The notes beneath the pieces are model-generated. The model saw only the letters and a program-made list of their open reading frames with translations, was not told the origin of the DNA and made no database searches. From contig UQWK01000006.1 of the NCBI GenBank assembly GCA_900544725.1, positions 1-56,381 of the forward strand: 56,381 bases of DNA, written 5' to 3'. Source of the stretch: an uncultured Collinsella sp. (GTDB lineage Bacteria; Actinomycetota; Coriobacteriia; Coriobacteriales; Coriobacteriaceae). This document shows, in pieces, positions 8,983 through 17,277 of the stretch. Positions within the stretch are counted from its first letter, which is position 1. Every line of letters begins with the position of its first letter. The position numbers and the translations under genes are program-made.

Positions 8983-9023
8983 AAGACCACCACAAAGGTG
9001 CCTGTCCCCTTTGTGGTGGTCTT
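8983..9023. repeat. REP-like CCTGTCCC element 3 (perfect palindrome)
   Basis: Perfect 16-bp arms AAGACCACCACAAAGG and CCTTTGTGGTGGTCTT enclose the loop TGCCTGTCCC. It fills the gap between the DUF6020 start and the lgt stop. It is the most symmetrical member of the dispersed family. Confidence 0.85.
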
Positions 9024-9025
9024 GG

Positions 9026-9847
9026 TTAGGCGTCCAGGTAGACGCGCTGGGGCTGATTGCGGTGTCGGGCGAAGATGATGAGCGCTAGGCCGGCGATCAC
9101 AAGCGGCAGACTCAGCAGCTGGCCCATGGTGATGACGCCGCCCAGCAGATAGCCAAGCTGGGCGTCGGGCACGCGCACGAACTCAACGAGAAAGCGGACG
9201 ATGCCGTACCCCATCACGAACACGCCCATAAACGTGCCCTGGGGCAGCAGCGGCTTTTTGCGGCTGAGCACCTGCAGAATGCAAAAGAGCACGATGCCCT
9301 CAAGAAATGCCTCGTAGAGCTGGGAGGGATGGCGCGGCATATCGCCCGCGGTGCCGCCAAAGATCACGCCCCAGGGCAGATCGGTCGGCTTGCCCCACAG
9401 CTCGCCGTTGACAAAGTTGGCGCAGCGCCCCAGGCACAGGGCCAGCGGAGCACCGATGACCGCGAGGTCTGCCAAAGTCCAGGCGTCGAGCTTGTACATG
9501 CGGCACACGATGATGCCGCCCAAGATGCCGCCCACCAGGCCACCGTGGAAGCTCATGCCTCCCTCGTTGGTGGCAAAGATCTCGAGCGGGTGGGCCAAAT
9601 AGTAGCCATCACCGTAAAAGACGACGTAAAACAGGCGCGCGCCGATAATTAGGCCAAAGACCGCGCCGACCACGACGCTCGTCAGGTCATCAATCGTAAT
9701 GTCGAAGCCCCAACGACGTTGCGTGCGGTACATAACGACCGCCGTGAGCAGAGCGCCGACCACGTAGGCCAGACCGTACCAGTAGATGGTGATGGGGCCC
9801 GCCGAGATCGCGACGGGATCAAGCATATGGTAGAGGTCGTTGAGCAT
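9026..9847 (-). CDS. lgt: Prolipoprotein diacylglyceryl transferase
   Basis: Lgt transfers diacylglycerol from phosphatidylglycerol to the lipobox cysteine of preprolipoproteins at the cytoplasmic membrane. The 273-residue protein has seven predicted membrane helices, the MSFHGGLVGGILGG motif (about 97) and the Lgt signature GRCANFVNGELWGKPT (about 140), followed by PRHPSQLYEA. Length is normal. The importer lipoprotein encoded at 32203 is a likely client. Identification is secure. Confidence 0.98.
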   Translation of the reverse strand: MLNDLYHMLDPVAISAGPITIYWYGLAYVVGALLTAVVMYRTQRRWGFDITIDDLTSVVVGAVFGLIIGARLFYVVFYGDGYYLAHPLEIFATNEGGMSFHGGLVGGILGGIIVCRMYKLDAWTLADLAVIGAPLALCLGRCANFVNGELWGKPTDLPWGVIFGGTAGDMPRHPSQLYEAFLEGIVLFCILQVLSRKKPLLPQGTFMGVFVMGYGIVRFLVEFVRVPDAQLGYLLGGVITMGQLLSLPLVIAGLALIIFARHRNQPQRVYLDA

Positions 9848-9871
9848 ATCGATCCCCTGCTCCCTACATAC

Positions 9872-9910
9872 AAATGCGGCCGCGGGCCTTACGCTCGCAG
9901 CCGCATATTT
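9872..9910 (-). terminator. Possible terminator after the NifU-like gene
   Basis: Arms AAATGCGGC and GCCGCATATTT (with a 2-nt bulge) surround a GC-rich loop in the gap between the NifU-type gene and lgt. There is only a short T stretch on the minus strand, so this is tentative. Confidence 0.4.
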
Positions 9911-9955
9911 GGGCGTAACGTCTATGCGGAGCGTACCGTCCGCAGCTTTCGCATC

Positions 9956-10234
9956 TTAGAACGGTGCGTACTCGTCGTACAGGTCCTCGGCCTCGCCGGA
10001 AGCATTGACCTGCTCAACGCGGGTAACGCCGGGCACGTGCTCCTTCAGGATGCGCTCGATGCCCATGGAAAGGGTTAGCGAGCTCATGGGGCAGCCGGCA
10101 CAGGCGCCCTGCAGCTCCAGCTTGACGACGCCCTCGTCGTCGACGCCCACATACTCCATATCGCCACCGTCGGCCTGCAGGTTGGGGCGAATCTCTTCAA
10201 GAACCTTCTTAAGCAGCTCTTCGTTAACAGCCAC
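9956..10234 (-). CDS. NifU C-terminal domain Fe-S scaffold protein
   Basis: The 92-residue protein is a stand-alone NifU C-terminal (Nfu) domain with the cluster-binding CAGC motif (Cys45, Cys48) and the QADGGDMEYVGV stretch at 20-31. Such proteins carry and deliver Fe-S clusters to client enzymes. It starts at a GTG with AAAGGAG well placed upstream. No suf or isc genes are nearby. Clients within this window could include the radical SAM protein (40120) and the dehydratase activase (17525); that link is inference. Confidence 0.93.
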   Translation of the reverse strand: MAVNEELLKKVLEEIRPNLQADGGDMEYVGVDDEGVVKLELQGACAGCPMSSLTLSMGIERILKEHVPGVTRVEQVNASGEAEDLYDEYAPF

Positions 10235-10350
10235 AGGGGCTCCTTTCTCACAACAACGCGGGCACGCCCGCGGACAGAAGCTATGTTACTACAGCCATGT
10301 ACCCGCTCACGAGCCGTCCATGCGCGCAGACGCGACTTTCACGAGTAGTC

Positions 10351-10370
10351 AATTTGGGACGGGGCTCTTT
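10351..10370 (+). repeat. Left copy of an inverted 20-bp repeat
   Basis: The 20-mer beginning AATTTGGGACGGGGCT recurs in inverted orientation at 11928-11947 with one mismatch. The two copies flank the dCMP deaminase and coaX genes. The GGGAC core relates it to the REP-like family. Confidence 0.6.
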
Positions 10371-10404
10371 TGGCTGTTTTGCCGCCAGCTGGCGTTGGCA
10401 CGCG

Positions 10405-10929
10405 CTACTGCTGAGCCTGTCCCCCGGTACCAATCTGGACATCGACGATGACCTGGCGGTAGCTGATGCCGCAGGAGTCGAGAATGCGGCGGCTGATACG
10501 GCCGTCATCGGTGTCGGCATACTTGTTGTCCAGGTAGACGACCTCGCCCACGCCCACCTGCGCCAGGATCTTGGCGCAGTCGTGGCACGGGAACAGCGTG
10601 ACGTAGACCGTGGAACCCTCAAGGTCTTTGAGCGAGCCGCGGTAGTTGAGCACGGCGTTTGCCTCGGCATGCACCACGTAGTTGTGCTTGTCCTGCAACG
10701 GGTCATCGCTCGTGCCCCACGGGAAAAAGTCATCGTTGAGTGCCGAGGGCGTACCGTTGTAGCCCACCGAAAGGATGCGGTGGTTGGTGTTGGCGATGCA
10801 CGCGCCCACCTGCGTGTTGGGGTCCTTACTGCGGCGCTGCGCGGCGATGGCCACGCTCATAAAGAACTCATCCCAGCTAATAACGTCGCGGCGCTTGCCC
10901 GACGTGGTTTGATGAAGATCGTCCGACAT
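10405..10929 (-). CDS. dCMP deaminase (ComEB-like)
   Basis: Zinc-dependent deamination of dCMP to dUMP supplies dTMP synthesis. The 174-residue protein carries the HAEANAV motif (His87, catalytic Glu89) and PCHDC (Cys115, Cys118), plus SVGYNGTPSALNDDF, typical of dCMP deaminases and ComEB rather than cytidine or tRNA-adenosine deaminases. The start was set at the ATG preceded by GGAGGTG; the open frame extends far upstream, but into coaX. It lies 83 bp downstream of coaX on the same strand and the two may be cotranscribed. Confidence 0.92.
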   Translation of the reverse strand: MSDDLHQTTSGKRRDVISWDEFFMSVAIAAQRRSKDPNTQVGACIANTNHRILSVGYNGTPSALNDDFFPWGTSDDPLQDKHNYVVHAEANAVLNYRGSLKDLEGSTVYVTLFPCHDCAKILAQVGVGEVVYLDNKYADTDDGRISRRILDSCGISYRQVIVDVQIGTGGQAQQ

Positions 10930-11012
10930 GGCAGACACCTCCGAAATCGCAATAGTTTGACCCATTGTAGCAGGTGAAAGGTGGAGACGTTTTTGTCCCA
11001 CCGCCCCCATCG

Positions 11013-11864
11013 CTACGCGCGACGAGGCTTTTGGTTGATGCGGTACAGTTCGGCGAGACCCCGCAGCGTCAGTGCGTCGTCTACCGTCAGGCTGTGGCCG
11101 AGCAACGCCGCGAGCGCCTCGGCATCGTCGCCAGTGATGACGATTGGCACGCTGCCCTCGCCCGCCGCCTTGGTCGAGCGCATCTCGGCAAGCACCATGT
11201 CGAGCATGCCGTCGATGCGAGCCACCTCGCCCAGAACCACGCCCGAGCGCATGGCCTCGCGCGTGTTGCGACCGATCACATGCGTTGGTGCCGAGGGCTC
11301 GACCTGCGGCAGGCGCGCCGCAGCGGCCGAAAGCGAGCGGGCGCCAAGTGCCAGGCCCGGTGCGATGACGCCGCCGACAAAGGTACCGCGCGCGTCGATG
11401 ACCTCGATATTGGTCGTGGTGCCCAGGTCGATGACGATGCACGGCGAGCCGTAGACGGCGCGTGCTGCCACGGCATCGGCAATGCGGTCGGGGCCGATCT
11501 CGGCCGGGTCGTCGTAGTGCACGGGCATGCCGGTCTTAAGTCCCGGCCCCACCGTGAGTACGCGACCCGTGCAGGTACGGGAGAGCGCCGCCTTCCACGG
11601 GCGTTCGAGCGCCGGGACCACGCAGCTCAGCACGGCCGCCGCGGGCACAAGCGCACCCGGCATACCCGCATCGGCCGCCAGCGCGCCCATGACCTGCGCA
11701 AGCCTCATGCGCGCTTCGTCGGCCGTAATACGGGCCGGCGTGGTGATCTCGCACGTCGCAAGCGGGCATTCCTGCGCCGCGGCCGAGTCCTCGGCAAACA
11801 GGCCAAAGCGAATGAATGTGTTGCCCACGTCGACCGTCAATATGTATGCGCACCCATTTAGCAT
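11013..11864 (-). CDS. coaX: Type III pantothenate kinase
   Basis: CoaX phosphorylates pantothenate, the first step of coenzyme A synthesis, and unlike CoaA is not inhibited by CoA. The 283-residue ASKHA-fold protein has the phosphate-1 motif DVGNT (12-16), the phosphate-2 segment DLGTTTNIEV with its variable threonines, and GGVIAPGLALGARSL. An AAAGGAG site precedes the ATG. CoA supply is relevant to the acyl-CoA enzymes encoded at 16-22 kb, though not in an operon with them. Confidence 0.96.
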   Translation of the reverse strand: MLNGCAYILTVDVGNTFIRFGLFAEDSAAAQECPLATCEITTPARITADEARMRLAQVMGALAADAGMPGALVPAAAVLSCVVPALERPWKAALSRTCTGRVLTVGPGLKTGMPVHYDDPAEIGPDRIADAVAARAVYGSPCIVIDLGTTTNIEVIDARGTFVGGVIAPGLALGARSLSAAAARLPQVEPSAPTHVIGRNTREAMRSGVVLGEVARIDGMLDMVLAEMRSTKAAGEGSVPIVITGDDAEALAALLGHSLTVDDALTLRGLAELYRINQKPRRA

Positions 11865-11927
11865 CGTCGGCGCTCCTTTCGTCTGCCCAGCAGTATATCC
11901 CGATGATCATCCCGGGACGAGGTAGCT

Positions 11928-11947
11928 AAAAAGCCCCGTCCCAAATT
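11928..11947 (-). repeat. Right copy of an inverted 20-bp repeat
   Basis: This is the reverse complement of 10351-10370 with one mismatch. It lies between coaX and the OPT gene. Confidence 0.6.
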
Positions 11948-12100
11948 AGCTGGTTTTGGCGGGGCGCGAAGCGAGCGGCACCGCTATACTGGTGCGCGGT
12001 CGTGCGCGAGCTCACGCGGCGGCCCTTGGTAACCCGACTTCCCGCGCCGTATCCGTAGCGGCGCTCCCGGGGGAAGCGGATATACGCAAAGGAGTTCTAT

Positions 12101-13804
12101 ATGAGCAATCCCTCGAACCGCGCCTCGATGCGCGGGCAACTCACGCTGCGCGGCGTCGTCATCGGCGTCCTTGGCTGCGTGATCATCACGGCAAGCTCGG
12201 CCTACACGGCCCTCAAGATGGGCGCACTCCCCTGGCCGATCATTTTCGCTGCCGTCATTTCGCTGTTCTTCCTGAAGCTCATGGGCAACGCCAGCCTCAA
12301 CGAGGCCAACGTTACCCACACCATCATGTCCGCGGGCGCCATGGTCGCCGGCGGCTTGGCGTTTACCATCCCGGGCGCCTGGATGCTGGGCTATGCCGAC
12401 CAGATCAGCTGGCTCGACATGTTTATCGTGGCGCTCGCCGGCACCATCTTGGGCCTTCTGGCGACAGCGCTCATCCACCGTCACTTTATCGTGGACGCCG
12501 CGCTGGAGTTCCCCACCGGCAACGCCGCAGCTCAGACCCTGCGCGCCACCGAGGCCGGCGGCAAGACCGGCAAGCAGCTCTTTGGCTCTATGGCCATCGC
12601 AGGCATCTACAGCGTGCTGCGCGACGCTCTGGGCGTTGTGCCCAGCATGCTGTGCACACTCAATATCCCCGGCGTGACCTTTGCCATCTACAACTCGCCC
12701 ATGTTGCTGTCCATCGGCTTTTTGGTGGGCTTTGCCCCCGTCGCGTTCTGGTTTGCCGGCGCGCTGCTGGGCAACTTTGGCATCATCGTCGGTGGCACCG
12801 CTGCCGGCCTGTTCGACGTCGTGACCGCACAGGGCATCGTCAAGTCCCTGGGTATGGGTCTTATGATGGGCTTTGGCGTCGCTGTCGTCCTCAAGGACAT
12901 CCTGCCGCAGGTCGCCGGCATCGTCCGTGGCCTCGCCGCCGACAGCTCCACCGACACCGACGAGCAGTCGCTCATCTCGGGCTCCCTTAAGCTCGACGCC
13001 GGCATCATCGGCCTGGGCACCGCCGCTATCGCCGTGATCGTTGCCATCGCGCTCGACCTTGGCCCCGTCCCGGCCGTCATCGTCACGCTGTTCACCTTTG
13101 TCACCACCATTATGAGCGCTCAGAGCTGCGGCCAGACAGGTATCGACCCCATGGAGATCTTCGGCCTCATCGTCATGCTCATCGTGGCGGCCTTCGCGCA
13201 GCTCGCGCAGGTCAAGCTGTTCTTTATCGCCGGCATCGTGGCCGTGGCGTGCGGCCTTGCGGGCGACGTCATGAACGACTTTAAGGCCGGCGCCGTGCTG
13301 GGCACCAACCCGCGCGCACAGTGGGTCGGCCAGGCCATCGGCGGCATCGTGGGCGCCCTGGTCGCCGCCGCCGTCATGGTCGCGCTCGTCACCGCCTATG
13401 GTCCGGACGCCTTCGGCCCCGACAAGAGCTTTGTGGCCGCGCAGGCAAGCGTGGTCGCCACCATGGTCTCGGGCATCCCGAGCGTGCCGTGGTTCGCAGG
13501 CGGCTTTATCGCCGGCATCGTCATGTACTGGCTCGGTATTCCGGCCATGATGATTGGCCTGGGCGTGTACCTGCCGTTCTACATGTCGCTCACGGCTTTC
13601 CTGGGCTCCTGCGTTAAGCTCGCCTACGACAAGTGGGCCGCTCACCGCGACGCCGAGGCCGGTCTTTCGGACGAGGAGAAGGCCGCCAAGGATGCCGCCT
13701 TCCAGGAGCAGGGCCTGGTCGTTGCCAGCGGCCTGCTGGGCGGCGAGTCCATCGTCGGCGTTATCCTGGCGTTCATCTCCGTGGGATTGAGCCTGCTGGG
13801 CTAG
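12101..13804 (+). CDS. OPT family oligopeptide transporter
   Basis: The 567-residue polytopic protein (about 14-15 helices) belongs to the OPT family. Recognisable segments are SSAYTALKMGALPWPIIFAA near the N-terminus, NEANVTHTIMSAGAMVAGG, and EFPTGNAAAQTLRATEAGG in a cytosolic loop. OPT proteins import peptides or metal chelates by proton coupling; the substrate here cannot be told. AAAGGAG lies upstream of the ATG. The gene is single, ended by a strong terminator at 13826. It is divergent from coaX. Confidence 0.95.
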   Translation: MSNPSNRASMRGQLTLRGVVIGVLGCVIITASSAYTALKMGALPWPIIFAAVISLFFLKLMGNASLNEANVTHTIMSAGAMVAGGLAFTIPGAWMLGYADQISWLDMFIVALAGTILGLLATALIHRHFIVDAALEFPTGNAAAQTLRATEAGGKTGKQLFGSMAIAGIYSVLRDALGVVPSMLCTLNIPGVTFAIYNSPMLLSIGFLVGFAPVAFWFAGALLGNFGIIVGGTAAGLFDVVTAQGIVKSLGMGLMMGFGVAVVLKDILPQVAGIVRGLAADSSTDTDEQSLISGSLKLDAGIIGLGTAAIAVIVAIALDLGPVPAVIVTLFTFVTTIMSAQSCGQTGIDPMEIFGLIVMLIVAAFAQLAQVKLFFIAGIVAVACGLAGDVMNDFKAGAVLGTNPRAQWVGQAIGGIVGALVAAAVMVALVTAYGPDAFGPDKSFVAAQASVVATMVSGIPSVPWFAGGFIAGIVMYWLGIPAMMIGLGVYLPFYMSLTAFLGSCVKLAYDKWAAHRDAEAGLSDEEKAAKDAAFQEQGLVVASGLLGGESIVGVILAFISVGLSLLG

Positions 13805-13825
13805 ACCGAACAACAGCGCATCAAC

Positions 13826-13868
13826 AAAAAGCGCGGGGTCGGAGCCAATCCGATCCCGCGCTTTTTGT
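13826..13868 (+). terminator. Terminator of the OPT gene
   Basis: Arms of 18 bp (AAAAAGCGCGGGGTCGGA and its near-perfect complement) are followed by a T run. It starts 22 bp past the stop codon and could also work on the opposite strand. Confidence 0.9.
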
Positions 13869-14018
13869 GTCTGCCGAAAACCTCGGACGCAACCGCTTTT
13901 GGCTCGTCCCCCTTTGCCTGCTCGCCTAAGTTCCATGTCAAGATGACCGCCCCACCCGTCACGGTGTAGAGTACATGCTGCGAACGCACTCGCGTTCCTG
14001 CGGCAATACGAGGTGGAC

Positions 14019-15158
14019 ATGGAACTCGACAAACAACAGATCAAGCGACTGCGCGAGCGCCATCACCGGCGCCACGGCATCCGCCCTGCCCATAGCGAGG
14101 CGGCTGAGCAGGCAAGTCGCTTTTTGAAACAGGCATTCAACATTCGCGAGGGTCGTGCGCCCTACCACGTGATCCGCAAGCGCTTTGTAAACGGAGCACG
14201 CCTGACTGGCTCGCACTTATGCATCCTCATCATCGCCATGCTCATCGCGAGCATCGGCCTCGATATCGACTCGGATATCGCCATCGTCGGCGCCATGCTC
14301 ATCTGCCCGCTCATGGGCTCGGTCCTTGCCATGGCATACGGCATTGCTACGCTCGACCGCGAGATTGCCGTCGAGGCCGTCGCCGGCCTCGCGCTACAGA
14401 TGGTCTTTTGTCTGATCACGTCCACACTGTATTTTAAGCTCTCGCCCCTTGGCACCACCACGGCCGCCATCATCGACAATTCGACACCCACCGTGTGGGA
14501 CCTTACCGTCGCACTCGCAGGCGGCTTTGCGGGCGGGCTGGGCAACTCGCGCGACCAGGAACCCGCCACGCTCATTGCCGGTGTAGCCGTGGCGACCGCG
14601 CTCATGCCGCCCCTGTGCGCGGCGGGTTACGGCATCGCCATCGCGAGCGGGTCGCTGTTTCTCTCGGCGCTCTACGAATTTGGCATCAACGTTGTCTTTA
14701 TCGCGCTGGCGGCCGAAGCCGTATTGCTTCTTCTACGTGTACCGCTCAAGCGTGACCTGAACGGAGACGGCGTCGTAACGGCCGAGGAAGACGCCGAGGT
14801 TGACGAGCTATCGCGCAAGGTGCGCCGCCGCATTATAGTGGGCACGATGATCTTTGCTATCCCCTGCATCGTTATGACGGCAGGCTCCATTGACTCGGCG
14901 CAGGCCGGCGTGCAGGACGGCTACGGCGTCACCGAGACCACGCGCGAGCTCGCGGCGGTGCTGCCGGGCTTTAAGGATTACACCGTCGCCGTCGAGACCT
15001 CGGCTACCGAAGGCGACGAGGAAGGCATCGTCGAGCGCGAGATTGTCGCCCACGTAACGACAAGCGAAGCGCTCGGGGCACACGACCGCCACGTCGCTCG
15101 CAAGCTCATCGACCTCAACGTCCCCGAACTCGACCGCGTGGAGTTCGATGTGGAGTGA
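14019..15158 (+). CDS. DUF389 family membrane protein
   Basis: The 379-residue protein has a short basic N-terminal helix region, then a DUF389 domain of about six membrane helices (about 65-270) with the family marks DSDIAIVGAMLICPLMGSVL and GGFAGGLGNSRDQEPATLIAGVAVATALMPP. A soluble C-terminal part follows. Family function is unknown; some relatives are annotated as TIGR00341. The ATG at 14019 has CGAGGTGG 5 nt upstream and is preferred to an in-frame GTG six bases earlier. It ends before a bidirectional terminator. Confidence 0.92.
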   Translation: MELDKQQIKRLRERHHRRHGIRPAHSEAAEQASRFLKQAFNIREGRAPYHVIRKRFVNGARLTGSHLCILIIAMLIASIGLDIDSDIAIVGAMLICPLMGSVLAMAYGIATLDREIAVEAVAGLALQMVFCLITSTLYFKLSPLGTTTAAIIDNSTPTVWDLTVALAGGFAGGLGNSRDQEPATLIAGVAVATALMPPLCAAGYGIAIASGSLFLSALYEFGINVVFIALAAEAVLLLLRVPLKRDLNGDGVVTAEEDAEVDELSRKVRRRIIVGTMIFAIPCIVMTAGSIDSAQAGVQDGYGVTETTRELAAVLPGFKDYTVAVETSATEGDEEGIVEREIVAHVTTSEALGAHDRHVARKLIDLNVPELDRVEFDVE

Positions 15159-15223
15159 TACGGAGCATCGGATGGCCGGAGCGCACAGGCGCAAGTCGCG
15201 ACGAGACGCGGACACAAGCAAAA

Positions 15224-15254
15224 AGCGGGGCGCAGTTCATGCCCGCGCCCCGCT
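15224..15254. terminator. Bidirectional terminator
   Basis: Perfect 10-bp arms AGCGGGGCGC/GCGCCCCGCT lie between the converging DUF389 gene and the 15275-15724 gene. A-rich DNA precedes the stem and TGTTTTATT follows about 6 nt after it. Confidence 0.75.
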
Positions 15255-15274
15255 CGCTGTTTTATTGCCGTAAA

Positions 15275-15724
15275 TCACCCGTCCGTATCGACATCGCCAG
15301 ACTCCACAGTAAACACCGGATCGGTGCTCACCAGATAAAATCGGGTCACCTTAGTATTTCTAATTAGGTAGATCTGCCCCTGATCGCGTCGGCGCGATAT
15401 ATACGCAACGTGAACCGTGCCGAATGCTTCGCCGTTTTCCTTCTTTAATACCAGGATGTTGGGGTCGTCCGTACGCTTAAACTGCCCGTCTGTGCAGATT
15501 CCATCTTTGTCGACCAGCTGCCATCGACAGCCATCCTCCTCAAGAAAGGCCAGGATTTCCCGACTTGTTTTGTCATCCCGATAGAAACCATCAATGGCAA
15601 AACCTTCGGAAGCGCATTTCTGCATGTAGGACGTTTCTCGGCTTATAGCAAACAGGCCTGTAGCGCCCAAGAGCACAGCCAGGCAGACCACTGCAAGGGT
15701 TATCGAAATAGCACGGCGACCCAT
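15275..15724 (-). CDS. Hypothetical membrane-anchored protein
   Basis: I do not recognise a family. The 149-residue protein has one N-terminal membrane helix (about 5-26) after MGRRAIS, then a soluble domain, probably extracytoplasmic. Two cysteines (in MQKCASEGF and EDGCRWQLVDKDG) and alternating hydrophobic stretches suggest a small beta-rich domain. No good Shine-Dalgarno site precedes the ATG, which lies one base after the last stop codon of the broken acetyltransferase; it may be translated by coupling to that remnant. GC content is lower than in most neighbours. Confidence 0.6.
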   Translation of the reverse strand: MGRRAISITLAVVCLAVLLGATGLFAISRETSYMQKCASEGFAIDGFYRDDKTSREILAFLEEDGCRWQLVDKDGICTDGQFKRTDDPNILVLKKENGEAFGTVHVAYISRRRDQGQIYLIRNTKVTRFYLVSTDPVFTVESGDVDTDG

Positions 15725-15725
15725 G

Positions 15726-16060
15726 TTAGCCCAACCAATAGTTGTTTAACGGAGCGCGAAACATACCCGGAACCTCCGATATCAGGGGGGGGACGTCGCC
15801 AGCGTATCGCCACCGTGTGGCGTGCGGAAAAGGCGGCGACTTTGGGCGTATCGTCGGTTTTTCCACGACGGCGTCGGCATCATGACGGTGCCGGTCTCGC
15901 CCACCGTCTGAAGCAGGGCCTCGATCACCGGCTGCGCGCCGCCGCACACATACCCCAGCGCGCTGAGCGAGCAATGGACCATAACCGTCTGCCCCACGCG
16001 CATACCAACGGCAGAAAGCGCGCCGAGGATATCCTGCTTCAGCACGATTTTCCGGTCCAT
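15726..16060 (-). pseudogene. Remnant of an AAC(3)-type aminoglycoside N-acetyltransferase
   Basis: The first 70 residues match the N-terminus of the AAC(3)/YokD acetyltransferase family: VGQTVMVHCSLSALGYV, then GGAQPVIEALLQTVGETGTV and MMPTPSWKN. Similarity then stops, and a normal enzyme would run to about 260-270 residues. The reading frame ends at a tract of eight C (plus-strand G8, about 15785-15792). In the next frame the open reading continues for about 15 codons and stops at 15726. The gene is therefore truncated by deletion and probably inactive. It is not evidence of drug resistance. Confidence 0.7.
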
Positions 16061-16108
16061 TGCCGTCCCTTTCTATTTCTAAGCTCGTCTTCTCACTATT
16101 GACAGCCG

Positions 16109-16150
16109 AAAATGATCCGTTTTCCTCCGTTCCCGAGGGATCATTTTTTA
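16109..16150. terminator. Terminator between acyl-CoA dehydrogenase and AAC(3) remnant
   Basis: Arms AAAATGATCC/GGATCATTTT with a 19-nt loop carry T runs on both strands. The hairpin overlaps the stop codon of the gene at 16148. Confidence 0.7.
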
Positions 16151-17107
16151 GTACTTGAAGAAGCCCTCGCCCGAGCTTTCGCCCAGCTTACCTTCGTCGA
16201 GCATTTTCTTGAGGACGGAGGCCATGGCCTTAAAGTTGTAGGGCATCATCATCTTTTTGAGCAGCGGGCTCACCAGGCCCGGGACCTTCTGATACTGCAT
16301 AACGATGTTGTAGGCCGTCTGGATACCCACGGTGTCGAATACGCGGAATGGGCCCTTGGGAGCGCCAGTGCCGCGCGTCCACGCGAGATCGATGCTCTTG
16401 GGGTCACTCACGCCCGAGACATACAGGTCAAGGCCCGAGAGTAGCCATGGCACCAACATGGAGTTGAGCAGGTAGCCGTTCTTTTCCTTGTTGACGGGAA
16501 GCGCCAGCATGCGAATGTCGTTGGCAAAGTCGACGAGCTCGTCGAAGTAGCGCTTGTCGGTCTGGTCCTGGGCCATGACCTCGGTCATGTTGTTCTTCCA
16601 GATGGAGTTGGCAAAGTGTAGCGATAGGTACTTCTCGGGGCGGCCGGTGTACTTGGCAAAGGTGCTCGGCAGCAGCGTGGAAGAGTTGGTGACGATGACG
16701 GTCTTTTGCGGCAGAACCGGGGCGAGCTTCTTGTAGAAGTCGATCTTTGCCTGGGTGTCCTCGGCCATAGATTCGATGACCAGGTCGGCGTCGGCCACTG
16801 CCTTGGCAAGATCGAGCTCCAGCTTGAGCGTGGAGTAAGCACGCTCAACGGCGGCGAGTGCCGCTTCCTTGTCGAAGGGCTGGCCGCTATCGGCGATACC
16901 GGCACACCACTCACCCGTGCCGTCCGCCATGCCTTCGATAGCCGCGATGTACTCCTCGCGCACATGATCGATCTTGGGCTGGGTGCGGCCGATGCTGCCC
17001 TCGCTGCGCAGCCAAATCGTTACATCGAAGCCGCAGTAGGCTGCCTGAAAGGCAATCTGGCTTCCCAACACGCCGCCGCCGGCAACACAAACAGTCTTGT
17101 AGCTCAT
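16148..17107 (-). CDS. 3-hydroxyacyl-CoA dehydrogenase family protein
   Basis: The 319-residue protein has an N-terminal Rossmann domain (GGGVLGSQ at 10-17) and the 3-hydroxyacyl-CoA dehydrogenase catalytic region with TNSST (about 140-144) and LHFANSIW (His164, in place of the usual HFFNP context). An all-helical C-terminal domain follows, with the GPFRVFDTVG substrate motif. It probably oxidises or reduces a 3-hydroxyacyl-CoA with NAD(H), as in butyrate-type or amino-acid fermentation. It is not in an operon with the activase upstream. Its ribosome site lies in a 5' hairpin (see 17113-17168). Confidence 0.9.
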   Translation of the reverse strand: MSYKTVCVAGGGVLGSQIAFQAAYCGFDVTIWLRSEGSIGRTQPKIDHVREEYIAAIEGMADGTGEWCAGIADSGQPFDKEAALAAVERAYSTLKLELDLAKAVADADLVIESMAEDTQAKIDFYKKLAPVLPQKTVIVTNSSTLLPSTFAKYTGRPEKYLSLHFANSIWKNNMTEVMAQDQTDKRYFDELVDFANDIRMLALPVNKEKNGYLLNSMLVPWLLSGLDLYVSGVSDPKSIDLAWTRGTGAPKGPFRVFDTVGIQTAYNIVMQYQKVPGLVSPLLKKMMMPYNFKAMASVLKKMLDEGKLGESSGEGFFKY

Positions 17108-17112
17108 AGGAA

Positions 17113-17168
17113 CAGTCCTCTCTTACGTAATTCCATAGATGTGTATTTATTCAACCGTAAGAGGACTG
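17113..17168 (-). promoter_or_regulatory. Leader hairpin covering a ribosome-binding site
   Basis: In the mRNA of the dehydrogenase gene, CAGTCCTCTTACG (complement of 17156-17168) can pair with CGTAAGAGAGGACTG (complement of 17113-17127), leaving a 2-nt bulge and a 28-nt AT-rich loop. The 3' arm contains the AGAGGA ribosome site just before the ATG. It could control translation, or be an operator palindrome in DNA. Confidence 0.5.
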
Positions 17169-17277
17169 CACGCCGGGCATAGGTTCTATAAACGGACGGT
17201 AATTTGCGGCGAACGGCTACATCTGTTCATTATCTCAGGGTTCCGAGGGCAATTATTGGTGTCACTGAGACGTCGTT

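Noticed and set aside
11984..14044. 686-residue open frame on the minus strand
   Set aside because: It lies opposite the clear OPT transporter gene, has low-complexity His/Asp/Gly-rich composition and no ribosome site; it is a product of GC-rich codon bias.
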